Shown in pieces: positions 32,351 through 40,686 of a stretch of 64,000 nt of DNA. Position 1 is the first letter of the stretch, and each line of letters starts with the position of its first letter. The notes beneath the pieces are model-generated. The model did not search any database. It was not told the DNA's origin and was given only the letters and a program-made list of their open reading frames with translations. Both the position numbers and the translations under genes were made by a program. Source of the DNA: a virus; IMG/VR virus record IMGVR_UViG_3300013307_000002, positions 1 through 64,000 of that record. The stretch is one strand, 5' to 3'.

Positions 32351-32383
32351 GCCCTGACCAGAAATGGTTGGGGCTTTTTTTTT
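32351..32383 (+). terminator. Strong terminator
   Basis: GCCCTGACCA and TGGTTGGGGC pair around a GAAA tetraloop, followed by nine T. Its 3' part is identical to the terminator of the capsid operon on the opposite strand. Confidence 0.88.
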
Positions 32384-32421
32384 GTTTAAAGTATAACCCA
32401 CTGAAATAAATAGGAATAAAT

Positions 32422-33642
32422 ATGACTGGTCAAATGTTCGATGTTCGTGGAAAGCGCGTTTTTACTGCATCTGATCGTGGTACAGAAGTTAGTGTGATTC
32501 CTGCCAGTGTTTACACTGTGGAGTTCAACCCCATGACTGGTTGGTATCTGGAGCGTGCTGCTATCCCTTCCCGACCGAAGCGTCTGTACGGCGATGTGGC
32601 AGACCGTGCTCAACGTATTCTGAACACTTATCATGATCGTCTGAACCAGCCCGGTAAAAACACAGCGGCGCTGCTGTCAGGTAATAAAGGCTCAGGCAAA
32701 ACTATGCTGTCTGCTGAAGTTGCTGTAGCTGCTATTGAATCTGGTCTGCCAGTTATTCTGGTTGAAGCGGGCCACACTGATCCTAGCTTCTTTAAGTTCC
32801 TGAACTCAATCACCCAGCCTTCTATCGTTCTGATTGACGAGTTCGAGAAGAAGTATAAAGACGATGAAGAGCAAAATGCTCTGCTCGGTCTGTTGGACGG
32901 TATCAATGCTGGCGGTAAGCTTTTCATTCTTACCTCAAACAACAGCACCGTATCTCAGTTCCTCATGTCTCGTCCGAGTCGTATCTTTTACCACTACCGC
33001 TATGAAAAGCTGGACGAAGCAACTGTGGTTGGTTACTGTAACGACAATCTGACCGATGCAGCTAAGCATCATCAAGTGAATATCAAAACTCTGTGGGATT
33101 TCTCTACAGATTTTAACTTCGATATTCTTCAGTGTCTGGTCGAAGAGCTTAATCGTTATCCAGCGATCAATTTTGTTGAATGTCTGAAAGTTCTGAACAT
33201 TGTGGTTAATGGCCTCACTGAGCGCCGTTTTGTTCTGGAGAAATTCACCCTTGATGGTGTAGATATTTCCAGAAGTAAAGGTCAGATGTTCAGCATCAAC
33301 GTGGCAACTTTCGTAGATGGCTATCAAGGCTTAGCTGTCAACGGATTCTTTTCACAAGAAGAAGACATGTTGCAGCTTGAACGTTGTGCCGGTAAGAGTA
33401 TGTATCATCACAATATTAACTACTTTAAGCTAAAAGCTGAAACTGGTAAAGCCGCATCTGATGATTATTATGATGGAGATTTTACTTATTATGTTAAAGC
33501 AGACCCCTCTCATGTCTCTGTTTCTGCTGAAGAAATTAGCGGTATGTGGGACATTGAAGGCCGTCGCCTTGAAGTTAAAGCTGTTGTTTCTCGCAAGTCT
33601 TCAGAGCAAGACCTGTATGAAAAAATCTTTGTTAGCAATTAA
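32422..33642 (+). CDS. AAA+ ATPase
   Basis: 406 residues. Walker A SGNKGSGKTM (86-95), Walker B IVLIDEFE (135-142), sensor-1 LTSNNST, and an Arg-rich MSRPSRI. The N-terminus (about 1-50) is a small beta domain and the C-terminal half (about 250-406) is a unique module. It is like phage AAA proteins acting in DNA remodelling or loader functions, though no specific family is recognised. Strong E. coli-like codons and a terminator upstream suggest its own transcript. Confidence 0.7.
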   Translation: MTGQMFDVRGKRVFTASDRGTEVSVIPASVYTVEFNPMTGWYLERAAIPSRPKRLYGDVADRAQRILNTYHDRLNQPGKNTAALLSGNKGSGKTMLSAEVAVAAIESGLPVILVEAGHTDPSFFKFLNSITQPSIVLIDEFEKKYKDDEEQNALLGLLDGINAGGKLFILTSNNSTVSQFLMSRPSRIFYHYRYEKLDEATVVGYCNDNLTDAAKHHQVNIKTLWDFSTDFNFDILQCLVEELNRYPAINFVECLKVLNIVVNGLTERRFVLEKFTLDGVDISRSKGQMFSINVATFVDGYQGLAVNGFFSQEEDMLQLERCAGKSMYHHNINYFKLKAETGKAASDDYYDGDFTYYVKADPSHVSVSAEEISGMWDIEGRRLEVKAVVSRKSSEQDLYEKIFVSN

Positions 33643-33839
33643 CAAATGATGTGGGAGTTATTGCTCTATCGTAAGCCACGTTAAAAAGTATAGAAAGAGC
33701 ATGAAGAATATAATAGTCGGACTATCAATCCACGGAATGCATACACCCACAAAGTAGTATGTGGCTATTATGTTTCTTCGCTGCAAGCCTTCCAGTTTTC
33801 GGTCTGGGTTATCAAAACCGTTTAACTAAAGAGGTTAAT

Positions 33840-34031
33840 ATGTCAAAACCAACTAAAGCTATCTGTATTTATCCTTTTACTTTTGAAGTGATAGAAAAGT
33901 CTGGAAATATTTATAGACACTCGGTTCCAGTTGGAACTATTGCAGACTTAGAGGAAGGTAAATGGTTAATCTGGTGTGGTGATATATCAAAGGAAGTTAA
34001 ACAGTATTTTAGACCACTACTGGAATGGTAA
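33840..34031 (+). CDS. Small hypothetical protein
   Basis: 63 residues (AICIYPFTFEVIEKSGNIY; GKWLIWCGDISKEVKQYF). The ATG at 33840 follows AGAGGT. A longer reading from 33759 would add a hydrophobic segment, but no RBS is seen there. Confidence 0.5.
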   Translation: MSKPTKAICIYPFTFEVIEKSGNIYRHSVPVGTIADLEEGKWLIWCGDISKEVKQYFRPLLEW

Positions 34032-34157
34032 GTATTCGGTACTCATGTTATGTTAGTGAAAATGTACAAAAGATATAACAAGAAAGAAATTTCCTCTGTT
34101 ATCCACCCGTAACGCTAATAGACAATTGGATTGTCGCTAACCTGAAAGGTAATCTAC

Positions 34158-34898
34158 ATGGGAAAACAACGTAATTCTCGCAGATCTAACCGTCAAATGG
34201 ATGTTGAAAACATGGGGACTCCAGCTAATGTTGAACACCTCCACCTCGTCACGAAAACCAAACGCGATTCTTCGCCCATCGAGCCTCGCACTAGCAATCA
34301 AGCTAAATATATCGACGCTATTAACACTAAGCTCCTCGTCTTTGCTACAGGAGATGCCGGTTGTGGCAAGACATTCCTCAGTTCCGCCCTCGCTGCTGAG
34401 AGATTGTGGAATAAAGAAGTAGACAAGATTATTGTTACTCGTCCTGTACTGCAAGCTGATGAAGATCTCGGCTTCTTACCGGGAGATGTAGCAGAGAAGT
34501 TTGCTCCTTATTTCCGTCCAGTGTATGACGTATTGCAGAAGCGTCTCGGTGCATCTTTCCTTGAATACTGCTTGAAACCTCAAGTAGCTAAGGTAGAGAT
34601 TGCTCCTTTTGCTTATATGCGTGGTCGTACTTTTGAGAATGCTTTTGTTATTCTTGATGAAGCACAGAACGTAACTCCTTCACAAATGAAAATGTTCCTC
34701 ACTCGTATTGGTGAAAACTGTACAGTGATTGTGAATGGCGATGTTACTCAGTGCGACCTTCCAAATAAAGCGTCAAATGGTCTGGCTGATGCCCTCACTC
34801 GTTTTGGTGTAGATGATCAAGTTGACTTGATTCAGTTCACTGTAGACGATTGTGTGCGTTCTGAGATTTGCCAGAAAGCATTGTTTGCATATCGCTAA
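34158..34898 (+). CDS. PhoH-like ATPase
   Basis: 246 residues. Walker A GDAGCGKT (65-72), TRPVLQADEDLGFLPGD (typical PhoH signature), Walker B FVILDEAQN (163-171), sensor VNGDVTQCD. PhoH proteins are frequent in phages; they couple ATP hydrolysis to RNA handling or phosphate-related stress. The gene has its own start after AAAGG and a large intergenic region downstream. Confidence 0.86.
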   Translation: MGKQRNSRRSNRQMDVENMGTPANVEHLHLVTKTKRDSSPIEPRTSNQAKYIDAINTKLLVFATGDAGCGKTFLSSALAAERLWNKEVDKIIVTRPVLQADEDLGFLPGDVAEKFAPYFRPVYDVLQKRLGASFLEYCLKPQVAKVEIAPFAYMRGRTFENAFVILDEAQNVTPSQMKMFLTRIGENCTVIVNGDVTQCDLPNKASNGLADALTRFGVDDQVDLIQFTVDDCVRSEICQKALFAYR

Positions 34899-34904
34899 TA
34901 ACGT

Positions 34905-35066
34905 AAAGGCTACTTTTTGTATTGAGTGGCCTTTGAGTTGTGTAGTGAAGCACACAACAACTAACCTATCTTATCAACCCAAAGCGGTGTTGGATGGTGT
35001 TAGCCCTGACATAATGTACTGTCTAGGGTGAGTGTATTGCAGCACTCCCCTATTTATTCTATAGAG
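34905..35066 (+). other. Structured region after phoH
   Basis: Contains AAAGGC...GGCCTTT (34905-34933), GTTGTGT/ACACAAC and GAGTG/CACTC hairpins before the next terminator. Short regulatory RNA or leader structure possible. Confidence 0.4.
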
Positions 35067-35096
35067 GCTCGCTACTTAACGGTAGCGGGCTTTTTT
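35067..35096 (+). terminator. Terminator
   Basis: GCTCGCTAC and GTAGCGGGC pair, followed by six T. Confidence 0.85.
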
Positions 35097-35131
35097 CGTT
35101 TGTAGTTCTCGTAAATTAAAAGGTAAAGTTT

Positions 35132-35521
35132 ATGACCGATATTACCCCTGAGTCACTGCTGGAAGAGAGTAAAGTATTGGCATCAAAAGCGGCTGGCGCT
35201 ACTGTCGAAAGTGTGTTGATTGGCAACCTGAAGCGTTGGGATACCAATCTGAAAATTGCTCGTGACAACATTTCAACCTACAAAATGACCTCGAAAGCTA
35301 CCGGCCTTCTGCTGTCTAAGCTTAAAGCTAAGCGTCTGGTTGCAGATCGTAATGGTGGCGGTAATATCACTTCTCGCCTGACCAAGCAAATCAACACTGG
35401 TCGTAATATCATCAACGAATCTCGTCAGATGATTGAAGAAGAAATCACCTCTGCCCAGCGGTTTTATGAAATCCGCAAAAGTGTTCTCGGCGCTCTGCGT
35501 CTTTATTATTCTCAGATGTAA
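35132..35521 (+). CDS. Hypothetical helical protein
   Basis: 129 residues, mostly helical, charged (ESLLEESKVLASKAAGATVE; NIINESRQMIEEEITSAQRF). E. coli-like codon use. No family recognised. It is followed 12 bases later by the HD-hydrolase gene, likely the same operon. Confidence 0.6.
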   Translation: MTDITPESLLEESKVLASKAAGATVESVLIGNLKRWDTNLKIARDNISTYKMTSKATGLLLSKLKAKRLVADRNGGGNITSRLTKQINTGRNIINESRQMIEEEITSAQRFYEIRKSVLGALRLYYSQM

Positions 35522-35529
35522 GAGGTAAC

Positions 35530-35538
35530 TACTGTGAC
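35530..35538 (+). other. TACTGTGAC motif, site 5 (candidate nick site)
   Basis: Inside ACTACTGTGACG, overlapping the GTG start codon (35534) of the HD-domain gene. Confidence 0.5.
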
Positions 35539-36001
35539 GGATTTTGTTTTGGAAGCATCTAAATTAGCGGCTCAGTTTCATCAGGGTCAAAAGTATGGCA
35601 ACCTCGATTACTTCGAGGGTCATATTGATTCAGTCGCAACTCAAGCTGATGTAATTGCATATGGTTTGAAGTTTAGTAGTGAAGAAATCCGCCATGTGGT
35701 TGCCGCTGCGTATCTTCATGATATTCTTGAGGATACTTTCTGTGAAGCTAAAACTCTCCTTGAGAAAGGTATACCGCATGTTGTTGTAACTGCTGTCGGT
35801 GTTCTGACTAAAGGGTGCGAGTCTAAGAGTCAGTATTTAGCGGCTATCTCTTGTAGTAGAATAGCTACTGTCGTTAAATTGGCTGACAGCATGGTGAACT
35901 TAAGGGCTTGTATTGCTGATGGCAAATTTGTCAAAGCTCTTAAGTATTCAGACAACATCAACTTTCTTACGACTGTTATTAGTCGTTGGAGTGGTCAATG
36001 A
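35534..36001 (+). CDS. Small HD-domain hydrolase, SpoT/Mesh1-like
   Basis: 155 residues. HD-type metal-binding residues: His30 (YFEGHID), His62-Asp63 (AYLHDILEDT) and Asp117 (VVKLADSMVNL), in the order of the (p)ppGpp hydrolase domain of SpoT and Mesh1. The lengths also fit stand-alone small alarmone hydrolases. It may remove (p)ppGpp and so relieve the stringent response, or act on another nucleotide such as NADPH. GTG start after AAGAGGT. Confidence 0.75.
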   Translation: MTDFVLEASKLAAQFHQGQKYGNLDYFEGHIDSVATQADVIAYGLKFSSEEIRHVVAAAYLHDILEDTFCEAKTLLEKGIPHVVVTAVGVLTKGCESKSQYLAAISCSRIATVVKLADSMVNLRACIADGKFVKALKYSDNINFLTTVISRWSGQ

Positions 36002-36213
36002 AAAAAGCTGTATTAGTTTTAATCGCTGTAGCAGCACTGCTTTTGATTTTCCGTGGTTACGGTCTGGTCAAATGTACTGTTGCTCAGTATGACCTTAAGC
36101 GTCCTACCCATTACAGTTTCGTAACTGGTAACTGTATGGTAGACACTGAAAAAGGTCGCATCTACCTGAAATCTCTTCGTGGCTATGGAGATGCTGATAG
36201 TGAGTCACACTGA
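35998..36213 (+). CDS. Signal-anchored small protein
   Basis: 71 residues. Short N-terminal membrane segment (KKAVLVLIAVAALLLIF), then a polar domain with two Cys (VKCTVAQ, GNCMVDT). The ATG overlaps the previous stop (ATGA). Confidence 0.55.
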   Translation: MKKAVLVLIAVAALLLIFRGYGLVKCTVAQYDLKRPTHYSFVTGNCMVDTEKGRIYLKSLRGYGDADSESH

Positions 36214-36349
36214 GCCAGTTAATATGATGGATCGTGCTCCCTTTTTAGTAGGTGAGCTGGTAGGTCATCGTCCATTCATCTTTTATAAATTCGACAAGCG
36301 TTACTATATGTCGATTGTCAACAAACCAAATCAAAAGGTAATTCACTAA
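36200..36349 (+). CDS. Tiny hypothetical protein
   Basis: 49 residues, aromatic/basic (FLVGELVGHRPFIFYKFDKR). GTG start; ATG at 36224 is an alternative. Ends at the ATG of TerB. Confidence 0.4.
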   Translation: MSHTEPVNMMDRAPFLVGELVGHRPFIFYKFDKRYYMSIVNKPNQKVIH

Positions 36350-36783
36350 TGTTCGGACTGAAAAAGAAACTGCAATCCCTGATCTCTTCCATCAAAAAGA
36401 TCGAAAATAAATCTGCATTCCAAGCTGCTGTAGCTTCTGCTGTTTGGGTAGCTGCTGCTGATGGCTCTATCGACGATAACGAACTGGATCTGCTGGAAAA
36501 ACTGATCAAAGGCAACGATAAGCTGTCTAACTTCTCCAGCGAAATCGATTCTGAAATGGGCAAATGGGTTGCTGCCTTCACTGGCGGTGGTAAGCGTTCT
36601 GCAATGCTTCAGGTAAACGCTCTGCTGGATTCCATCAAAACTGACCGTGCTGCTGCTGAGCAGGTACTGGTTACTGTCATTGATGTGGCAGATACTGATA
36701 ATAACATCGACGAAAATGAAGCGGCTGTCGTTCGTCAGGTTGCTTCCCGCCTCGGCCTGAATGCTTCTAATTACGGCCTGTAA
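36349..36783 (+). CDS. TerB-like protein
   Basis: 144 residues. Two helical repeats with the TerB acidic pattern: AVWVAAADGSIDDNELDLL (about 29-47) and VIDVADTDNNIDENEAAVV (about 109-127), whose Asp/Glu positions bind metal. TerB occurs in tellurite-resistance/stress loci beside TerC-type membrane proteins; a TerC gene is found here at 39495. E. coli-like codons show high expression. The role may be membrane stress or phage exclusion. Confidence 0.75.
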   Translation: MFGLKKKLQSLISSIKKIENKSAFQAAVASAVWVAAADGSIDDNELDLLEKLIKGNDKLSNFSSEIDSEMGKWVAAFTGGGKRSAMLQVNALLDSIKTDRAAAEQVLVTVIDVADTDNNIDENEAAVVRQVASRLGLNASNYGL

Positions 36784-36786
36784 TAA

Positions 36787-36858
36787 ATGCTGATGGTCTT
36801 TCTTCAACTGTGGTGGATAGTGGCAGTGTTCGTAATAATACTGCTTTATACGTTCTAA
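36787..36858 (+). CDS. Possible tiny membrane peptide
   Basis: 23 residues, one Trp-rich transmembrane helix (FLQLWWIVAVFVIILLY). No clear RBS. Confidence 0.3.
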   Translation: MLMVFLQLWWIVAVFVIILLYTF

Positions 36859-36870
36859 GTTGATTACTTA

Positions 36871-36895
36871 TAAGCCTCTACGGGGGCTTATTATT
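36871..36895 (+). terminator. Possible terminator
   Basis: TAAGCCTC and GGGGCTTA pair, followed by TTATT. Confidence 0.5.
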
Positions 36896-36926
36896 GATTA
36901 ATCTTTGTGACAATAAGAGGTTCAAT

Positions 36927-37808
36927 ATGATTCGTCTTAAAATTAATAATGTCGATGTAGCCTTAAATCAGGTTTCATTCTCAGATGGAGCTAAGAGCTT
37001 ATCACTTCGTGGTGCCTTACCTACCTACTGTAATAACGCCACCATTGAAGCAACACCCGATGGCAGCCTTCCAGAGCTTTTCTTTGAAATTGCTCAATGT
37101 GTAGATGTTCTTCGTCAGAAGAATAATCGCATTGAAATTAAACTGATCATGCCTTACATTCCATATGCAAGACAAGATCGTCCAATGGTGCGCAACGATT
37201 CCTTCTCTCTCAGAGTGTTCGCTGATTTACTCAACAGCTTAAACCTCGATAAAGTTATTGTTGTCGATGCCCATAGCAATGTAAGCACCGCGTTAATTCG
37301 TAACTGTGTGCATATCGAGCAGCATCAGCTCATTTCATATTCTCCGATTCTGGTTATCTTCCCTAAAGATTGCGTTCTGGTTGCTCCAGACGAAGGATCT
37401 CTGAAGAAGATTAATAAGGTTGCTGATGTTGTTAAGCCTGCTGGCGTTGTTGTAATGTCTAAAGAGCGTGACGTTTCGACAGGACAAATTATTGGATCTT
37501 CGATTGTGTCTAGCCCTTTCCAATCGTTAGAAGGTCGAACCTGTACGATTGTTGATGATATCTGCGATGGCGGAGCAACATTCATCAGTATCGCACAAAA
37601 GCTTAAAGAAGCTGGAGTTGAGCGTGTGTATCTCTGGGTTACTCATGGCATATTCAGTAAAGGTCTGACACCTTTGCTAGAGCAGGGTATTGATGGTGTC
37701 TACACCACAAACAGCCTGAACCAGTCTAAGCAACTTGACAAAGATTGGCGTGGTAAATTCTGCTCTTTCAACCTCTCTCCTATGATTTCCGCAAGAAGTT
37801 TAATGTGA
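36927..37808 (+). CDS. prs: PRPP-synthetase-family pyrophosphokinase
   Basis: 293 residues. Ribose-phosphate pyrophosphokinase fold: YARQDRPM (about 80-87), VVDAHS (about 112-117), flexible loop, and the PRPP-binding TIVDDICDGGATF (about 207-219). It would make PRPP from ribose 5-phosphate and ATP, or, if like Adps of the NARP1 pathway, ADP-ribose pyrophosphate. The next gene is NAMPT-like. The start at 36927 has AAGAGGTT upstream, chosen over an ATT/ATC reading at 36894. Confidence 0.85.
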   Translation: MIRLKINNVDVALNQVSFSDGAKSLSLRGALPTYCNNATIEATPDGSLPELFFEIAQCVDVLRQKNNRIEIKLIMPYIPYARQDRPMVRNDSFSLRVFADLLNSLNLDKVIVVDAHSNVSTALIRNCVHIEQHQLISYSPILVIFPKDCVLVAPDEGSLKKINKVADVVKPAGVVVMSKERDVSTGQIIGSSIVSSPFQSLEGRTCTIVDDICDGGATFISIAQKLKEAGVERVYLWVTHGIFSKGLTPLLEQGIDGVYTTNSLNQSKQLDKDWRGKFCSFNLSPMISARSLM

Positions 37809-37835
37809 TTACTATCTCTGATAATAGGATGTAAA

Positions 37836-39470
37836 ATGGATCTGAATCCGATTTTTGCAATTGATGGCTATAAAACTTCACATCGTGACCAATACCCATC
37901 AGGCACTGAGAAGGTGTACGGCAACTTTACCCCTCGCAGTAATAAGCACTTTGACTCTCCATTCTTTGCTAAACGCAAAGGTGGTAGCCCTCTGATTTGG
38001 GCTGGCTCTCAGGCGCTGGTTCTTCAGTGGTTGTGCAAAAACTTCAATCAGTATTTCTTCAATGCTGATAAAACTCGCACGGTCAATGAGTTCAAATCTT
38101 TTATGGACTCATATCTCGGCAAAAATGCTGTTTCTGTAGATGGCATTGCTGCACTTCATGACCTCGGATATCTGCCTCTGGAGATTAAATCTCTCCCTGA
38201 AGGTAGTTTCGTTGAAATGAAAACGCCAGTGCTTACCATCACAAATACTCTGCCTGAATTCTTCTGGCTGGTTAACTATCTGGAAACCCTGTTCAGCGCT
38301 GAGCTTTGGCCTGTAGCAACTGCTGCCACGATCGGTTTCAACTACCGCTGTATTGGCGAGTATTGGGCAGCCAAGACTTGTGACAATTCAGAGCACATTG
38401 GTTGGCAGTTCCATGACTTCTCTGCCCGTGGTGACATGGGTATGTGGGCTAACACTCTGGTTGGTATGGGGCATCTGTTCTCCTTCACCGGCACTGATTC
38501 AGTGGCTGCTCTGCGTCGTCTGCAAATGCAGTATGAGATTGATTGTCTGGATGGTGGTTCTATCCCAGCGACAGAGCATAGCGTGATGTGTATGGGGACT
38601 AAGGACGGTGAACTTGAAACGTTCCGCCGTCTTGTTCAAGATATCTATCCATCAGGCCCAATGGCAGCAGTGGGTGATACTTGGGATTGGTGGAAAGTCC
38701 TTCTTGAGTATGCTTCCCAACTGAAAGAGATTATTTTGTCCCGCGAAGGCAAAGTAGTTTTCCGTCCAGACTCAGGTGACCCGGTAGATATTATCTGCGG
38801 TGAGCAGTTCATCGATCTGGATAGTTGTACTCATCTTGGCGAAGCACTTACTACTATGCTGCGTGCTAGAGCTGAAGGTCTTGTTTGCCGTTTTAATGGC
38901 GAATATTTCCGTCTAGTTGACGGTGGCTTTGTTCAAGTTCCTGAACACATCATCAAAGGCTCTATTCAGTTGCTGTGGGAAATCTTTGGTGGCACGATCA
39001 ATAAGAAGGGCTTCAAAGTTCTGAACCCTAAAGTTGGTCTGATTTATGGTGATAGCATCACTATGGAACGTGCTGAAGAGATTTTCGAACGCTTAGCCAA
39101 TAAGAGCTTTGCGTCGTCCAACGTAGTGCTGGGTATTGGTTCTTATACCTATCAGTATGTTACTCGTGACACGTTTGGTTTTGCCATGAAAGCTACTTAT
39201 GGCGTTGTTAATGGCGAACCTCGTGAAATCTTTAAAGACCCTGCTACCGATGATGGGACTAAGAAGTCTCTGAAAGGTCTGCTATGCCACACGGTTAATG
39301 ATCGTGGTGAATGGTCAGTTAAAGATCAAGTAACCCCTGAAGAAGAGGCTAAGAGCGAGCTGACCACTATCTTTAAAGATGGTAAGGTCACTGGTCACAC
39401 TTCCCTTCAGGAAATTCGTAACCGCGTATCTTATGCGGTGTCTAAATTCGTGGCAGAACGTTCTGTCTAA
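37836..39470 (+). CDS. NAMPT-family nicotinamide (phospho)ribosyltransferase
   Basis: 544 residues. N-terminus DGYKTSHRDQYPSGTEKVYGNFTPR, then HDFSARGDMGM, IPATEHSVM (catalytic His position) and VVFRPDSGDPVDII (nicotinamide/phosphate site) all correspond to NAMPT. It would combine nicotinamide with PRPP to make NMN. With the preceding gene it could be a NARP1-like pair, in which ADP-ribose pyrophosphate and nicotinamide give NAD+ directly. Which substrate applies cannot be read from sequence by eye. Confidence 0.88.
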   Translation: MDLNPIFAIDGYKTSHRDQYPSGTEKVYGNFTPRSNKHFDSPFFAKRKGGSPLIWAGSQALVLQWLCKNFNQYFFNADKTRTVNEFKSFMDSYLGKNAVSVDGIAALHDLGYLPLEIKSLPEGSFVEMKTPVLTITNTLPEFFWLVNYLETLFSAELWPVATAATIGFNYRCIGEYWAAKTCDNSEHIGWQFHDFSARGDMGMWANTLVGMGHLFSFTGTDSVAALRRLQMQYEIDCLDGGSIPATEHSVMCMGTKDGELETFRRLVQDIYPSGPMAAVGDTWDWWKVLLEYASQLKEIILSREGKVVFRPDSGDPVDIICGEQFIDLDSCTHLGEALTTMLRARAEGLVCRFNGEYFRLVDGGFVQVPEHIIKGSIQLLWEIFGGTINKKGFKVLNPKVGLIYGDSITMERAEEIFERLANKSFASSNVVLGIGSYTYQYVTRDTFGFAMKATYGVVNGEPREIFKDPATDDGTKKSLKGLLCHTVNDRGEWSVKDQVTPEEEAKSELTTIFKDGKVTGHTSLQEIRNRVSYAVSKFVAERSV

Positions 39471-39494
39471 CAACCCAAAACAGAGGCTTAACTG

Positions 39495-40424
39495 ATGGGT
39501 AATCCATTCTGGTTGTATGTTGCACTAGCTGTAACTTTGGTAGTGTCTATCTTTGTTGATTTTATTGGTCACAAGGAAGGCAAAGAACAAACTTTGGCCT
39601 CAAGCGTTGTATGGTCATTGTTCTGGATTGCAGCAGCCGTAACACTCGGTGGTTATATCTACCTTGTTTATGGGTCAACTGCTGCCAGTGAATACTTCTC
39701 AGGCTATGCAATGGAGAAAGCACTCTCTATTGATAACTTGATGGTGTTTGTTGCTATCTTCTCGTTCTTCGGTATCAAAGACAGTTATCGAAAGCATAAG
39801 ATCCTGCTATGGGGTATTGCTGGAGCACTTGTGTTCCGTGCAATATTTGTAGCTTTAGGTACTACGTTGTTCCATCTACATTGGAGCGTCGAAGTTATCT
39901 TTGGCTTACTGGTTATCTTTTCAGCTTACGCTTTGGTCAAAGGTGGAGATGATGAAGAAGAGGAAAACTATAATGAAAAACCGTACATCAGGCTGGTTCG
40001 CAAGTTCTACCCTGTGGACTCAGACTCTAACAGTAGCCGCTTTTTTACTGTTAATAACGGTGTTCGTTATGTTACGCCTATGTTTCTTTGTCTGCTCACT
40101 GTTGAGCTTAGCGACATTATGTTTTCGTTCGACTCCGTGCCAGCAGTTATCGGAATCACGAAAGAGCCACCTCTGGTATATGCGGCGATGATTATGGCCA
40201 TTCTTGGCCTGAGAGCGCTGTTCTTCGTACTAGGCTGGATGATGAAGCATCTGACACGTCTCGACGCTTTCGTAGCACTTATTCTAGTGTTTGTTGGTGT
40301 TAAACTTGTTGGACACCCTTTTGGGTTGGAAATCGGGGCAACGCAAAGTCTTTATGTGGTGCTCGGTTTGCTGTTGGCTGGCGTACTTGTTTCTTTGGTT
40401 CTCCCTAAGAAAGAGAACGATTAA
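39495..40424 (+). CDS. TerC/Alx-family membrane protein
   Basis: 309 residues, about seven to eight transmembrane segments. TerC hallmarks: SGYAMEKALSIDNLMVFVAIF (acidic residue in the membrane), HKILLWGIAGALVFRA, ELSDIMFSFDSVPAVIGIT and VFVGVKLVGH. Members export or handle metal ions (Mn2+ for Alx) or tellurite. It probably changes host ion balance or membrane state. Pairs naturally with the TerB gene at 36349. An acidic loop (DDEEEENYNE) lies mid-protein. Confidence 0.88.
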   Translation: MGNPFWLYVALAVTLVVSIFVDFIGHKEGKEQTLASSVVWSLFWIAAAVTLGGYIYLVYGSTAASEYFSGYAMEKALSIDNLMVFVAIFSFFGIKDSYRKHKILLWGIAGALVFRAIFVALGTTLFHLHWSVEVIFGLLVIFSAYALVKGGDDEEEENYNEKPYIRLVRKFYPVDSDSNSSRFFTVNNGVRYVTPMFLCLLTVELSDIMFSFDSVPAVIGITKEPPLVYAAMIMAILGLRALFFVLGWMMKHLTRLDAFVALILVFVGVKLVGHPFGLEIGATQSLYVVLGLLLAGVLVSLVLPKKEND

Positions 40425-40462
40425 ACAGCATCACATATTGGACTCTAACAAGGAGGTTCAAT

Positions 40463-40618
40463 ATGTTCCACTTTCTGTTTATGTCAATGCTAACTTTTGC
40501 AACAGGTTATGCAGCTTGGCATGTCGTAGGATTCTTTATTGGTTGGATTCTTGAGCTGTTAGGTTATCAGTTAGAGTTCACGAACGATAAAGATGACGAA
40601 GATTCTGACGAAGAATAA
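40463..40618 (+). CDS. Small membrane protein
   Basis: 51 residues: two hydrophobic segments (MFHFLFMSMLTFATGYAAW; VGFFIGWILELLGY) and an acidic tail (DKDDEDSDEE). AAGGAGG precedes the ATG. It probably cooperates with TerC. Confidence 0.6.
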   Translation: MFHFLFMSMLTFATGYAAWHVVGFFIGWILELLGYQLEFTNDKDDEDSDEE

Positions 40619-40634
40619 GAGAGTTTTTAACTTC

Positions 40635-40667
40635 GAGGGTGTCAGTTATTCTGACTTCCCTCTTTTA
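40635..40667 (+). terminator. Terminator
   Basis: GAGGG(T)GTCAG and CTGAC(TT)CCCTC pair around TTATT, followed by TTTT. Confidence 0.8.
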
Positions 40668-40686
40668 AACATTCTCAGGAGGTAAT

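Noticed and set aside
38846-38854. TACTATGCT, near the nick motif
   Set aside because: Last base of the consensus does not match; similarly TACTGTGAT at 2629 and 12789 were not counted.
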